From: Bacteroidota bacterium
Lineage (GTDB): Bacteria > Bacteroidota > Bacteroidia > B-17B0 > Aurantibacillaceae
Assembly: GCA_025362395.1 (NCBI GenBank)
Contig: JANYGK010000028.1
Coordinates: forward strand, 1 to 64,000
DNA: 64,000 nucleotides
Direction of reading: 5' to 3'
Shown: positions 15,526 through 24,647 of the stretch, one piece after another
Position numbering within the stretch: the first letter of the stretch is position 1
Layout of the letters: each line of letters starts with the position of its first letter
The notes under the pieces: model-generated
What the model was told of the DNA's origin: nothing
The model's database searches: none
What the model saw: only the letters and a program-made list of their open reading frames with translations
Made by a program: the position numbers and the translations under genes

Positions 15526-17521
15526 TGATTTTTCGGAACAATTAACCGAAATTATACGCTCGGGCCAAGTGACTATTTCAAATATAAAACCTGCGGACTG
15601 GACGGAGCGAAGTGTAATAATGCCAAAGCCTTTCCCTGGGCCTTATCGTTATTCATTTACTCCTTATTGGAGAGAGGTAATAAATCGTTTCGCTCAAGAC
15701 GATCCTATGAAATGGATGGCAATAAAGAAGGGCGCTCAAATTGGTTTTTCTGCCGGCGTCTTAATTCCTATCATTTTATGGATGATAAAAAATGACCCTT
15801 CAAACACATATTTTTTAGTAGGATCACCCGACTTAATAGAAAAGGCTACTGAAAAACTTGACATTGGAATTGATAACGCATCGCTTAGGCCTTATATAAA
15901 GCCACAAGTTCAAAGAAAAAGAAACAATAAAACCGGTGACACAAACAGCAAAAAAGAGTTTGTGGGCGGGTACGTCCATATTGGATCTGCAAATAACCAT
16001 AAAGACATTCGTGATGTATCTTTGAAGTATGGTTTATTTGACGATTGGGAATCAGTTAAGGGGAAATCTAAAGAATCAGGTAACACGCGTAAATTATTAG
16101 AACAACGTTTTGCGGCCTATGAAGATTCACACAAAATATGTTACGGCTCAACCCCTGAACTCGCAGAAAGCTCAAATATTGAAGCGGCTTATTTATTGGG
16201 TGATCAAAGAAAGTACATGATACCGTGTCCGTGCTGCGGTTCATTCATTGAATTAAAGTGGACGGTTACAAATGGGGATATAGTTGGTGGCATAACCTGG
16301 AAACTGAATGATCAAGGAAAAGTTATTTCCGAATCAGTTGGATATATTTGTCAGGAATGCGGTGATTTTTTTGACGATAAAAATAAATCTGAATGGCTTC
16401 TTGAAAAATATCATGGCGGACATGCATATTGGCAACCAACTGCAGAGCCAAGTAAGCCAGGATATTTTAGTTATCATATAAGCTCGCTCTACGCGCCTAT
16501 TGGTATGTTTGGCTGGGAACATTATGTAAATGATTATATAGAGGCAAACCCGGAAGGTCAACCGCGAGACGAGAGTTTATGGAAGACCTTTGTTAACGTG
16601 GTATTAGGAGAAACATACGAGGATCCGGGCGAGGAATTAAAAGCAAACCAATTGCAACAAAACATTCGTACTTATGAAATTGGAATGCTTCCGGAAAATA
16701 TCTCAATGCAGGACGGCAACGGTAAGATAGTTTTATTAACGGCAGCATGCGACTTAAACGGAAAGCTTGATGATGCGCGATTAGATTACGAGGTTGTGGC
16801 ATGGACTGAAACGGGAGCCTCTTATAGTATATCACATGGGAGTATAGGCACTTTTATCCCAAACGAATCAGCTAAAAAAAATAAAGTAGATAGAGCGCAT
16901 TGGAGTTATACGCATCACGTAAGTAATAGTGTGTGGCCCGAATATGATAAAATACTAAAAGCAGATTACGTCACTGATACGAATCGTAAAATGAAAATAT
17001 TAATAAGTGGTGTTGATACCGGGTTTTGTGAATCTGAAGCTTTTTCTTTCATAGACAATAATAATTCGTTTGTTTTTGGATTAAAGGGCGACAAAGAAGA
17101 TAAATACGTTAACCGATATATTGATCAGTCTATCTTTAAATTAGGGCTATCTCGCGCTAAGCTGTACATGCTTCGCGTGGGCAGAATAAAAGATATGCTT
17201 GCAGCCAGGGTTAGATTAAAATGGAATGCCCAAAACGACAATGAACAACCTGACGGTTTTATGAATTTTCCTTTGCCATCAAATGGTAAATACTTGTTTT
17301 CAAATTATTTTAGTCACTTTGAGGCAGAGGTTCGAAAACTGGACAAAGAAGGTAATTTTATTTGGGAGAAAAAGAATAGTTCGGTTCAGAATCACATGTT
17401 CGATTGTCACCTTTACAACATGGCACTGAAGGAAATATTTACACAAATGGTTTTAAAGCAATACAAAATAGTGAATGGAGGATGGTCTGAGTTTTGTAAA
17501 ATAATTATGGGTAAGAAATAG
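15518..17521 (+). CDS. Terminase large subunit, GpA family
   Basis: The packaging motor and nuclease, 667 residues, the usual size for lambda gpA relatives. The N-terminal ATPase has a deviant Walker A (KKGAQIGFSAG, about residue 70) and a Walker B region (YGLFDDWESV, about 175). A zinc-finger-like pair, PCPCCG and CQECG (about residues 235 and 275), follows. The C-terminal nuclease part includes VDTGFCESEAFSFI and the end segment around HMFDCHLYNMALKE. Its stop codon directly abuts the stop of the convergent minus-strand cassette, with no spacer at all. Confidence 0.93.
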   Translation: MANDFSEQLTEIIRSGQVTISNIKPADWTERSVIMPKPFPGPYRYSFTPYWREVINRFAQDDPMKWMAIKKGAQIGFSAGVLIPIILWMIKNDPSNTYFLVGSPDLIEKATEKLDIGIDNASLRPYIKPQVQRKRNNKTGDTNSKKEFVGGYVHIGSANNHKDIRDVSLKYGLFDDWESVKGKSKESGNTRKLLEQRFAAYEDSHKICYGSTPELAESSNIEAAYLLGDQRKYMIPCPCCGSFIELKWTVTNGDIVGGITWKLNDQGKVISESVGYICQECGDFFDDKNKSEWLLEKYHGGHAYWQPTAEPSKPGYFSYHISSLYAPIGMFGWEHYVNDYIEANPEGQPRDESLWKTFVNVVLGETYEDPGEELKANQLQQNIRTYEIGMLPENISMQDGNGKIVLLTAACDLNGKLDDARLDYEVVAWTETGASYSISHGSIGTFIPNESAKKNKVDRAHWSYTHHVSNSVWPEYDKILKADYVTDTNRKMKILISGVDTGFCESEAFSFIDNNNSFVFGLKGDKEDKYVNRYIDQSIFKLGLSRAKLYMLRVGRIKDMLAARVRLKWNAQNDNEQPDGFMNFPLPSNGKYLFSNYFSHFEAEVRKLDKEGNFIWEKKNSSVQNHMFDCHLYNMALKEIFTQMVLKQYKIVNGGWSEFCKIIMGKK

Positions 17522-18265
17522 CTAAACCTCAATATTAAAAAAATTATCCACTTCAATTAAAGTCTTGTCGTAATCTTTCACGTAAAACCCCAAAGCAACG
17601 CTTGAATTATAATAATCTGTTAACATTGTACCTCTTTCAATATTGATTTTTGCTGAAGAATTACGGCATTTCCTTTCAATATCTTTTCGCACCCAGCTGA
17701 AATGATGCATGTGAGACTCAATTAAGACAACATTTTCACAATTAATTCGACGCGTAGGATCAACATAAAATGGATATGTGACGTTCCCTGCTACTGTATT
17801 TAGGTTTAATTTATGAATAAATGGCACAAAATATCCGTCTTCTGTATCAAAACGAAGCGTAGGCTTTTTGAAATAGGTGTATAATTTACAAACAGATCCT
17901 TCTTTTCCTGAATCTATGTATTGCTGCTTTGCCTCTCCAAAATCTTTATAGCATTCATCAGTATCCATGTTAAGAAAATGAGTTGCTTCGCATTCGCAAG
18001 CAATGCTAATACCTAAATTTCTTTTTGCTGTTTCATTTAATGCGCCATGACCAATAATCGGATTGTAATTTTTAACAATAATTTCTTTATCAGGAAAATT
18101 GTTTGTTGCCAGCATTATTTCAAGCAATGGATCAAATAACTCTCCGTAATTACTAACGGATTGGTAAATAATTATTACAATATCAATATTACTTATTATT
18201 GAATTTAATGAAGCCTCAAAAATTTCAATGCCATCCCAGACATTGTATATAGCGGCCAATTTCAT
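17522..18265 (-). CDS. GT2-like glycosyltransferase of the phage cassette
   Basis: A 247-residue protein with a GT-A-like start (MKLAAIYNVWDGIEIFEASL) and a DxD-type metal site in FLNMDTDEC (about residues 95-103). It ends with histidine-rich IESHMHHFSWVRKDIE (about 185-200). It is the last gene of the minus-strand run that starts at 22.63 kb. The start codon overlaps the stop of the small gene before it by 1 bp (TAATG). The donor and acceptor are unknown; modification of a surface glycan or of the virion are both possible. Confidence 0.65.
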   Translation of the reverse strand: MKLAAIYNVWDGIEIFEASLNSIISNIDIVIIIYQSVSNYGELFDPLLEIMLATNNFPDKEIIVKNYNPIIGHGALNETAKRNLGISIACECEATHFLNMDTDECYKDFGEAKQQYIDSGKEGSVCKLYTYFKKPTLRFDTEDGYFVPFIHKLNLNTVAGNVTYPFYVDPTRRINCENVVLIESHMHHFSWVRKDIERKCRNSSAKINIERGTMLTDYYNSSVALGFYVKDYDKTLIEVDNFFNIEV

Positions 18266-18438
18266 TAAATTTCAAATATATCAGATATGTCTCTTTCCGC
18301 GGATTGGATAAGACTCTTTGTGTTTTCTGGATTTTCCCCAACAGAAACATCCATTACATCTTTAACAACTGCCACGGGAGTTATTTCAGCCTTAACCGCA
18401 GCGCTTAATAAATTAGGTATTATATCAAAAAATCCCAT
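18265..18438 (-). CDS. Small 57-residue phage protein
   Basis: It begins MGFFDIIPNLLSAAVKAEIT and ends ERDISDIFEI. It joins its neighbours tightly: stop/start TAATG with the next gene, and 1 bp between its ATG and the end of the methyltransferase gene. The predicted amphipathic helices contain no cysteine or catalytic motif. The function is unknown. Confidence 0.55.
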   Translation of the reverse strand: MGFFDIIPNLLSAAVKAEITPVAVVKDVMDVSVGENPENTKSLIQSAERDISDIFEI

Positions 18439-18439
18439 A

Positions 18440-19030
18440 TTAACTTGTTCTAAAATCTAATTTTTTAAATTTTTCAATACCAATAAATTCAGCAACATCA
18501 TTTTTTTTGAACACACAAAAAACATTCCATCCATCAGTGGTGTTTCCCATCGCAGGGTGCTCTCCAAGTTCTAAAACTTCGTAATTCATAGCGTTACATA
18601 ATTCACCATAAAATTCTTTTGTATAATAGTTACATCCATGACCCGGCCAATTACCAGTCTTTGGATTTTCATTAATCATGGTTCCTCCCGGAATAAGAAG
18701 ATCGTGTTTTGTTTTCCAACAATTATAAAAAGCCTCAATCCCATGTTTTCCATTATCAGAAACATGTTCAGATGTACCAAAATCAGTTACTAAATCAAAA
18801 TAACCTAGTTTATTTTCGTACGGTTTACTGAGATCAATAGGTATAGCTCCGTTTTCCTCACATAAATCAATACATTTATAGGCAACACCATGGCTATCAT
18901 ACAATTCGTGTGCGTATGGCGCCGGTAAATTTGGTTGATTGTAAAGGTTTTGAGCGCCAAGTTCTATAACGTTTTTTGCTCCGTTTTTGTATTTTGCTAT
19001 CAGCTCTGCTGAAAATGATGTTATTCCCAT
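18440..19030 (-). CDS. Class I SAM-dependent methyltransferase
   Basis: A 196-residue methyltransferase. SAM-binding motif I is KNVIELGAQN (about residues 19-28), the acidic end of strand 2 is YKCIDLCEENGA, and motif IV is DLVTDFGTSEHV (about residues 78-89). A late GGTMINENPKTGNWPGHG loop is well placed to contact substrate. It is in the minus-strand glyco cassette, so the likely target is a sugar or glycan, but this is inferred only from its neighbours. Confidence 0.75.
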   Translation of the reverse strand: MGITSFSAELIAKYKNGAKNVIELGAQNLYNQPNLPAPYAHELYDSHGVAYKCIDLCEENGAIPIDLSKPYENKLGYFDLVTDFGTSEHVSDNGKHGIEAFYNCWKTKHDLLIPGGTMINENPKTGNWPGHGCNYYTKEFYGELCNAMNYEVLELGEHPAMGNTTDGWNVFCVFKKNDVAEFIGIEKFKKLDFRTS

Positions 19031-19043
19031 GTTTATTTTTTAT

Positions 19044-19757
19044 TTATATACCCTCGCTCCACAAGCATACATTGTCACCAATAGGAACTAATCCTTTATG
19101 TGAAGCATAAGCAAAGTAAGTGCTTTGAGCGTTAGTTATTTTTAAATTCATTTTTTTAATTAAAATCGAAGCAACGGATTGATCATGCCGGTGGCCTTTT
19201 ACTCGCATATCATTTGATGTCTGTAGATTTTCATTTGACCATGAGCCCTGATACGAAACGCCATCGCTTGCGGCGCTTATGTATGCTTCTAAAAATTCTC
19301 TAATAACAGGGTTTTCTAAATCAAAACCCATAACGCAAGCCATTATCATTTTACTTCCGAAAGCTTCTTCGCGCGACATGCCGAACTTATCTAAACACGC
19401 ATCACTCGTGTAATCGCCAATAGAAAACCCCAGGTTATCAAAAAATAAATAGCCTTGCTCTATAATGTGGTCGAATAAAGGTTGAATATCTTTTGTCGCA
19501 TATACAACAGAGTCACACCATAACAATAAACCTTTCCAGTCCTGCTCTTCTGCCGCTTTTTTTATTGATAAGGCCTTAAATGCGTATGGAACAGCACCTA
19601 CCGATCCTTTATGGAGAGGTGAATTTATATGCCCGTAATCATTTATGCCTTTAAATTTACCTTCAAATCCGACTTGTTTTAAAGATAATTCCAAGCGCAT
19701 TAGAGCTTTTGCGTAATGCCCTACTCCATCCGCGAATGATACTATTGTTTTATTCAT
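19044..19757 (-). CDS. Glycosyltransferase-like protein
   Basis: A 237-residue protein. The pattern LLLWCDSVVYATKDIQPL (about residues 76-93) looks like the metal-binding DxD segment of GT-A enzymes with the second Asp lost, and GHRHDQSVASIL (about 188-199) is typical of GT8/GT77-like folds. Between them is a long FGSKMIMACVMGFD segment. It overlaps the next upstream gene by 8 bp. The assignment is by motif only. Confidence 0.55.
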   Translation of the reverse strand: MNKTIVSFADGVGHYAKALMRLELSLKQVGFEGKFKGINDYGHINSPLHKGSVGAVPYAFKALSIKKAAEEQDWKGLLLWCDSVVYATKDIQPLFDHIIEQGYLFFDNLGFSIGDYTSDACLDKFGMSREEAFGSKMIMACVMGFDLENPVIREFLEAYISAASDGVSYQGSWSNENLQTSNDMRVKGHRHDQSVASILIKKMNLKITNAQSTYFAYASHKGLVPIGDNVCLWSEGI

Positions 19758-20154
19758 AAGAAAACTCCTCCCCGGTTAATGCAAAGTATAAGTTTTGGAC
19801 TTGGTGGACATGCTCTATCTTTACCGGAAACAATCTGTGCCCATCGCGTGAGTTATATTGAACTTCAAACTTTTGATTCTTTTTGCTATATGAAAAGAAA
19901 AAATTATCAGTTTCTAAAACTAAAGATATAATGTTTTCTTTAAACCCAAACTTCAACAGCCATTCTTCCGTGAGGGGGATTGGCTCGATGTATCTATTTT
20001 GTAAATCATTACTAAACCAAGCCTCGTAATTCATTGATCCATATTGACCAAAATCCACATCTTGGTTTATCCCATCTTCTGTTATAAATTCAATTTTTGT
20101 AATTAAATTGTTACTTAAAACAAAATTCCCTATCCTTAATTCACTTGCTTGCAT
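19750..20154 (-). CDS. Phage protein of the 'ELRIGN' type, function unknown
   Basis: A 134-residue protein. It begins MQASELRIGNFVLSNN and ends with a hallmark HVHQVQNLYFALTGEE. The middle, PIPLTEEWLLKFGF, is also a recurring feature of small proteins seen in Bacteroidota phages. No catalytic residues are evident. It overlaps both neighbours (8 and 19 bp), so it belongs to the same transcript as the sugar-modifying genes. Confidence 0.65.
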   Translation of the reverse strand: MQASELRIGNFVLSNNLITKIEFITEDGINQDVDFGQYGSMNYEAWFSNDLQNRYIEPIPLTEEWLLKFGFKENIISLVLETDNFFFSYSKKNQKFEVQYNSRDGHRLFPVKIEHVHQVQNLYFALTGEEFSYE

Positions 20155-20762
20155 AACAATAGATTTTCGCCTGATTCATAAATAATTTTTGTCATGCCGA
20201 AATTAGCGCAATATTCTAGAATTTCTAACTTGTTAATTGGGTTAGAATTCCACTCAATGCATAGAAGTTTTGTTTCAGTAAGGTCTATTTGTTTTAAGAT
20301 TATAATATCAAAGCCTTCAGCGTCAATCGTTATAAAATCAAAATTAGATTCACCTGTATATTTAAGAAAATCCAGATAACTTAAGCCGTTAATTGTTTCC
20401 TCATGAAACTTAATTCCTGCCTCTCTCCACCTTATTGTTTCTTCCTCTTTTATCGAAGACAGCAAAGCAACATCTGACTTATCCAATAGATGATCGGCGC
20501 TAACTTTTAGTGTAAATTTTCCTGAATCTTCAGTTATTGCTCCTTTGAAACAATAAACATTATCGTTATCAACGTGAGTTCCATGTAGCCGTTCAAATGC
20601 TTGCGCGGAAGGCTCTACTAAAACCGCCCACCAGCCCCTTTCGATAAGGGCCAATGAATTACTAAAAGTCCTTCCGTCATTAGCGCCTATATCCAATAAG
20701 TTTCCTTTAAAATCTTTAAAATAATCTAAGATATATTTTTCTTCTTCGTTTTGAGAGTACAT
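20136..20762 (-). CDS. FkbM-family methyltransferase
   Basis: A 208-residue SAM methyltransferase. Motif I is GNLLDIGANDGRTFSNS (about residues 19-35), post-I is AVLVEPSAQAFERL, and FDFITIDAEGFDIIIL (about 139-154) is the FkbM signature. FkbM proteins usually O-methylate sugar hydroxyls of polysaccharides or glycans. It sits between glycosyltransferase-like genes, which supports a glycan target. Confidence 0.85.
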   Translation of the reverse strand: MYSQNEEEKYILDYFKDFKGNLLDIGANDGRTFSNSLALIERGWWAVLVEPSAQAFERLHGTHVDNDNVYCFKGAITEDSGKFTLKVSADHLLDKSDVALLSSIKEEETIRWREAGIKFHEETINGLSYLDFLKYTGESNFDFITIDAEGFDIIILKQIDLTETKLLCIEWNSNPINKLEILEYCANFGMTKIIYESGENLLLCKQVN

Positions 20763-20764
20763 AT

Positions 20765-21337
20765 TTATTTGTTAGTTAAGTATTTATAATGATAGATTTT
20801 ATCGTTTATTACACTTTCAGTTTTTAAATGGCCTGAGTCATGTAATTCCTTTGCCCATGCATAATCTTCGCCGAGCCAAATATTAGGAAACCTCACCTTC
20901 ACTGCATGTGCCCGCTTCATTGGAGTTATGTGGTTAGGATGCCTTAAATAATACGGACTTCCATCTGCTTTGGGTTTATTAATATATGGATGTCCTAAAC
21001 GAATTTCCCAATCCGCTTCATGTATTCCGTCTGTTGACATTGTGCCATTTATTCCAATAACATCGTTACCCTGCAAGCATGCATCAAAAATTTTTTTAAT
21101 TGAGTGGTCGAAAATATCATCATCATCATCAATAAACCAAGTATAAACTCCTTTTGATTTTTCGAGTAACGAATTTCTTTTCTCTCCGGTTGAAACTTCC
21201 CTGCCGCGAACGTCTGAGATAATTTCTATCATTTCTAAATATTCATCAGGACATGTAGAAATAATTCTATTCCTAATGTGCTTAAAATGCTCTACTCTTT
21301 CCGGGAGGGTTGGTATTAATATGGATAGTAAAATCAT
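20765..21337 (-). CDS. Glycosyltransferase family 2 protein
   Basis: 190 residues from the ATG at 21337 (MILLSILIPTLPERVEHF). This start gives a 4-bp overlap with the previous gene's stop, as is usual in this cassette; an earlier in-frame start would bury 54 bp in that gene. GT-A features: IPTLPER at the start of strand 1, YTWFIDDDDDIFDHSI (about residues 80-95, five consecutive Asp at the metal site), and WLGEDYAWAKELHDSG near the catalytic-base position. Confidence 0.85.
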   Translation of the reverse strand: MILLSILIPTLPERVEHFKHIRNRIISTCPDEYLEMIEIISDVRGREVSTGEKRNSLLEKSKGVYTWFIDDDDDIFDHSIKKIFDACLQGNDVIGINGTMSTDGIHEADWEIRLGHPYINKPKADGSPYYLRHPNHITPMKRAHAVKVRFPNIWLGEDYAWAKELHDSGHLKTESVINDKIYHYKYLTNK

Positions 21338-21984
21338 AACGGAAAACCCTCCGCCATGTGCTTTGCAAATAAAGATTTCCCTTGATCCCAATTAGCCTCC
21401 GAACGAATATATGTTTCATCTCTTTCCGCTAAACCTAAAGAGCAGTGTTCGTGTGGAAATTTTAATTGAGGAGCCTCTTTTAACCAGCAATTATTAGTAA
21501 CAGTCCAAAACAGGTGTTCATCAACAAACATTGATTTATATTCGGGATGCCAAAAGTAACCTAGTTTTTCGTACAGTTTTCGGTTCATTATTGGAATAGT
21601 CAAAACGGGAACGTTGAATTTTTGCAAACAATCATCAACCTTTAAAAGCATCGGAGTGCTATTATTCATCTGTTCATTAATTAACACATCCCATTCATCA
21701 GGGCATTTAAAATCATCTGATAAATAAATCAATATATCGCCCGTCGCTACTTTTGCCGCATGATTAGTAGCTTCAACAACGCAAGTATTATTATTTACAA
21801 TACCGCAGGAACCTACGACATCACCAAATAACCTAGCGTATTCATTAATCGAATTATCAGATTCGTCAAGCGATAAAACATGTTCTATGTTTTCAGGAAA
21901 CCAGGCTTTGCTAATCCAATAGTCATAAGCAGCTTTTGCTTTTTCGGGTCTTTGGCGGGATGGATGTATTAGGCTAATTTTCAT
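21334..21984 (-). CDS. Glycosyltransferase-like protein (GT-A fold)
   Basis: 216 residues from the ATG at 21984 (MKISLIHPSRQRPEKAKAA). Likely metal-binding residues are in GDILIYLSDDFKCPDEWD (about residues 90-107), with a conserved-looking MFVDEHLFWTV (about 157-167) for the acceptor site. It overlaps the upstream gene by 11 bp and the downstream gene by 4 bp. Donor and acceptor are not predictable. Confidence 0.75.
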   Translation of the reverse strand: MKISLIHPSRQRPEKAKAAYDYWISKAWFPENIEHVLSLDESDNSINEYARLFGDVVGSCGIVNNNTCVVEATNHAAKVATGDILIYLSDDFKCPDEWDVLINEQMNNSTPMLLKVDDCLQKFNVPVLTIPIMNRKLYEKLGYFWHPEYKSMFVDEHLFWTVTNNCWLKEAPQLKFPHEHCSLGLAERDETYIRSEANWDQGKSLFAKHMAEGFPL

Positions 21985-22633
21985 TTTTAAAATAGTTACT
22001 ATAAAATTCAAAGCTTTCTATATCCATTAAATCACTCAATATTTTTTTATCAGCATCCGACTCATTAAACCTATGCAATTTATTAGTATGTCCTGTGCCC
22101 CCACACTTCCCTACACCATGTTTAATGCCCATGCAAATATTTTTTTCGGGATGGAAAGTACATCCTTTTAATGTTTCCCATAAATGCATATCTGTATATG
22201 GTTCATTATCGGCGCACCACTCAAAATTAAGATCAGGTTTAATTAAAGTACTCATTGCGCTCGATCTCGACATGTGCCACATGGTGAAGTGGGCAAATAA
22301 TTTAATGTGATAATATATTGTGTAGTCTGTTCCAAAAATATCTGGACGCCCACTTGAGAACCATGCCTTTGTAATGATTTCTAAATAGTCGGGCGAATAC
22401 CATTCATCATTTTCAATCAAAGCTATTACGTCAAGATCCTTTCCTCTTAATAAATCATAACCTATTCGGTATCGCTGGGTAATATCAACATCATCTGAAA
22501 TCGCTTGATAATTTACAACCTCAATGCATGCGGGCTGAATTGTTTGTTGCTTAATTAACCGTAAACAGTTTTCTAAAAACAACGGCCTGTCATTTCTGTC
22601 CGGGATTATTACTCCAATTTTGAGATTTTGCAT
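21974..22633 (-). CDS. Glycosyltransferase family 2-like protein, first gene of the cassette
   Basis: 219 residues from the ATG at 22633 (MQNLKIGVIIPDRNDRPLF). A GT2 core is seen: VIIPDRN, then VIALIENDEWYSPDYL (about residues 72-87) as the nucleotide-binding/DxD region. Its first four codons lie inside the 70-bp repeat that also supplies a TATATTTG promoter box on this strand, so the cassette appears to be driven from that repeat. A start at 22657 is possible but would place the start nearly on the -7 box. Confidence 0.8.
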   Translation of the reverse strand: MQNLKIGVIIPDRNDRPLFLENCLRLIKQQTIQPACIEVVNYQAISDDVDITQRYRIGYDLLRGKDLDVIALIENDEWYSPDYLEIITKAWFSSGRPDIFGTDYTIYYHIKLFAHFTMWHMSRSSAMSTLIKPDLNFEWCADNEPYTDMHLWETLKGCTFHPEKNICMGIKHGVGKCGGTGHTNKLHRFNESDADKKILSDLMDIESFEFYSNYFKNEN

Positions 22634-22692
22634 GTTTTGGTCATACAAATATAACATTTTATTTCATTGTGTAATATTTTTACAATCAAAAT
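22623..22692. repeat. 70-bp repeat, copy A (divergent promoter region)
   Basis: Identical over 70 bp to 36751-36820. It lies between the minus-strand cassette and the sheath gene. On the minus strand it carries TATATTTG (22652-22645) about 12 bp before the cassette's ATG, and the codons for MQNL. On the plus strand it carries an AT-rich leader with the imperfect palindrome GTAATATTTTTAC ahead of the sheath ATG. Confidence 0.9.
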
Positions 22693-22700
22693 ATTTTAAA

Positions 22701-24224
22701 ATGGGTTCAATTTCAAATGCGGTTTTAGATACTTATATTTCAAGGGTAGTCGGATATCAACTTACAACCGGGAATTTTCAAACAGTAACCCCTAATTTAC
22801 CTCAAAGAATTGCAGTGTTAGCGGAAGCTAACGAGTCCAATCAAGCAACGTTAGATCTTACTCCTTTTCAAATTACTTCAGCACAACAAGCAGGCAGTCG
22901 TTATGGTTACGGTTCCCCTATTTATAACATTTCTAGAATCCTAATCCCTTTAAATGGCGGCGGCGTTAGCGGTATTCCTGTATGGATTTATCCGCAAGCT
23001 AAAGCATCAGGCGCAACTTTTAAATCTATTGGTATAACACCTACAGGTGTGGCAATAGATAATGGAACACATTCTGTAATTATTGCAGGTCGTGGAGGCT
23101 TAGACGGACAGGCTTATGATATAAACATTAAAGCCGGCGACACGAGAATTGAAATTACGGCAAAAATATCAGATACAATTAACGCAGTTTTAGGATGCCC
23201 TGTAACAGCTACAGACGATGATTACACTAACAATATAAAAAGCAAATGGGCAGGATTAACTGCCAATGACCTTAGCGTTAGCGTTAATACTAACGGAAAT
23301 TCTTTAGGGATTACTTACACTATCTCAAATATTACTTCGGGATCAGGAACGCCTAGCGTTCAACCCGCATTAAATTTATTTGGTAACGATTGGAATACAA
23401 TTGTTGTAAACGGATACGGAACCGTTTCAAGCGTAATGACTGCTTTAGAGCAGTTTAACGGTAGGCCCGATGCAACTAATCCAACAGGTAGATATGTTGG
23501 AATTATTATGAAACCATTCATCGCAATTACAGGAACGACTATTGACGATCCAAGCTCAATTTCGGACGCAAGATTAAACGACTTAACCGTCGCATTAGCG
23601 CCCGCACCACTTTCGGCAGGACTTCCAATGGAAGCAGCCGCAAACATGACCGTATTAGCCGCCTTAGTTTCTCAAAACACGCCGAACTTAGACGTTGCAG
23701 GAAATAATTATCCGGATATGCCAACCCCTGCATTAATCGGATCTATGGCATCTTATACTAACAGAAATCTTTTTGTAAATAAAGGTTGCTCAACTGTTGA
23801 TTTAGTTGGCGGGCAATATGTAGTCCAGGATTTTATTACAACCTATCATAAGGTAGGCGAAAATCCTCCTCAATTTAGGTATTTCAGAAACATTATGCTG
23901 GATTTAAATATTCGATTCAGTTATTATTTACTTGAGCAGATAAATGTAGTAGATCATCAAATTGCGGCAGATACAGATACTGTAACTGCTCCAAAAATAA
24001 TTAAACCAAAACAATGGTTGCAGATATTAAACGCATTTGCTGACCAATTAGGATCAAGGGGGCTTATTGTTGATGTTGCGTTTATGCAGGCGTCAATTAA
24101 GGTTGGCTTAAGTATCAATAATCCTGACAGATTAGAAACGTATTTTAAATATAAACGTTCAGGGTTCACTAGGGTATCAAGCACTACTGCGGAAGCAGGT
24201 TTTAATTTCGGAACACTAAACTAA
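22701..24224 (+). CDS. Tail sheath protein (Mu gpL-like)
   Basis: 507 residues from the ATG at 22701, 8 bp after the 70-bp repeat. It forms the contractile outer tube. The start MGSISNAVLDTYISRVVGYQ and the segment RIAVLAEANESNQATLDLTP (about residues 34-53) fit Mu-type sheath proteins. The C-terminal polymerisation domain contains FRYFRNIMLDLNIRFSYYLLEQ and RLETYFKYKRSGFTRV. A tube gene follows 14 bp downstream, the usual order. The longer in-frame start at 22620 would need translation through the repeat and is rejected. Confidence 0.92.
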   Translation: MGSISNAVLDTYISRVVGYQLTTGNFQTVTPNLPQRIAVLAEANESNQATLDLTPFQITSAQQAGSRYGYGSPIYNISRILIPLNGGGVSGIPVWIYPQAKASGATFKSIGITPTGVAIDNGTHSVIIAGRGGLDGQAYDINIKAGDTRIEITAKISDTINAVLGCPVTATDDDYTNNIKSKWAGLTANDLSVSVNTNGNSLGITYTISNITSGSGTPSVQPALNLFGNDWNTIVVNGYGTVSSVMTALEQFNGRPDATNPTGRYVGIIMKPFIAITGTTIDDPSSISDARLNDLTVALAPAPLSAGLPMEAAANMTVLAALVSQNTPNLDVAGNNYPDMPTPALIGSMASYTNRNLFVNKGCSTVDLVGGQYVVQDFITTYHKVGENPPQFRYFRNIMLDLNIRFSYYLLEQINVVDHQIAADTDTVTAPKIIKPKQWLQILNAFADQLGSRGLIVDVAFMQASIKVGLSINNPDRLETYFKYKRSGFTRVSSTTAEAGFNFGTLN

Positions 24225-24238
24225 AAAAATAAAATAAG

Positions 24239-24646
24239 ATGCCGGTAGGTGGAGACATAACAGAAATTTCATACAACCATCCAACAATTGGAAGCGGTGT
24301 ATTATATCCAAAAGCAGCCGAAGATTCTACTTTTGACTTAGGTGGTTTCCGAGGAAACGATGATGCCAACATGGTTGACGGCGGCGGTAGAAATATACGC
24401 CAGCTAAATCAGGTAAGGTGGTCATTTGAAGGCACTGTATCTTGGGACATGAATATTGATAACGAACTTCAAAAAGTTACTGATATGTCTAAAGACCCAC
24501 AGGAAGCTGATTGGACTTTTACGCATATAAATGGTACCGTTTGGGGTGGCAAAGGTGCGCCTGTTGGCGATGTTCAAGGTAATGGAAACGGTTCAACATT
24601 TACATTAAAGGCGTCCGGTGGAAAAGCACTTAAAAAAATAATTTAA
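24239..24646 (+). CDS. Tail tube protein (Mu gpM-like)
   Basis: 135 residues, the correct size for a myovirus inner tube subunit. Features include an N-terminal GGDITEISYNHPTIGSGVLY, a glycine-rich loop (FRGNDDANMVDGGGRNI) and a C-terminal beta segment (NGNGSTFTLKASGG). It lies between sheath and chaperone genes as in Mu. It polymerises inside the sheath to form the DNA conduit. Confidence 0.88.
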   Translation: MPVGGDITEISYNHPTIGSGVLYPKAAEDSTFDLGGFRGNDDANMVDGGGRNIRQLNQVRWSFEGTVSWDMNIDNELQKVTDMSKDPQEADWTFTHINGTVWGGKGAPVGDVQGNGNGSTFTLKASGGKALKKII

Positions 24647-24647
24647 T

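Noticed and set aside
22620-22700. Longer start for the sheath protein
   Set aside because: It would translate the 70-bp promoter repeat; the ATG at 22701 matches the family start and is preceded by the leader.
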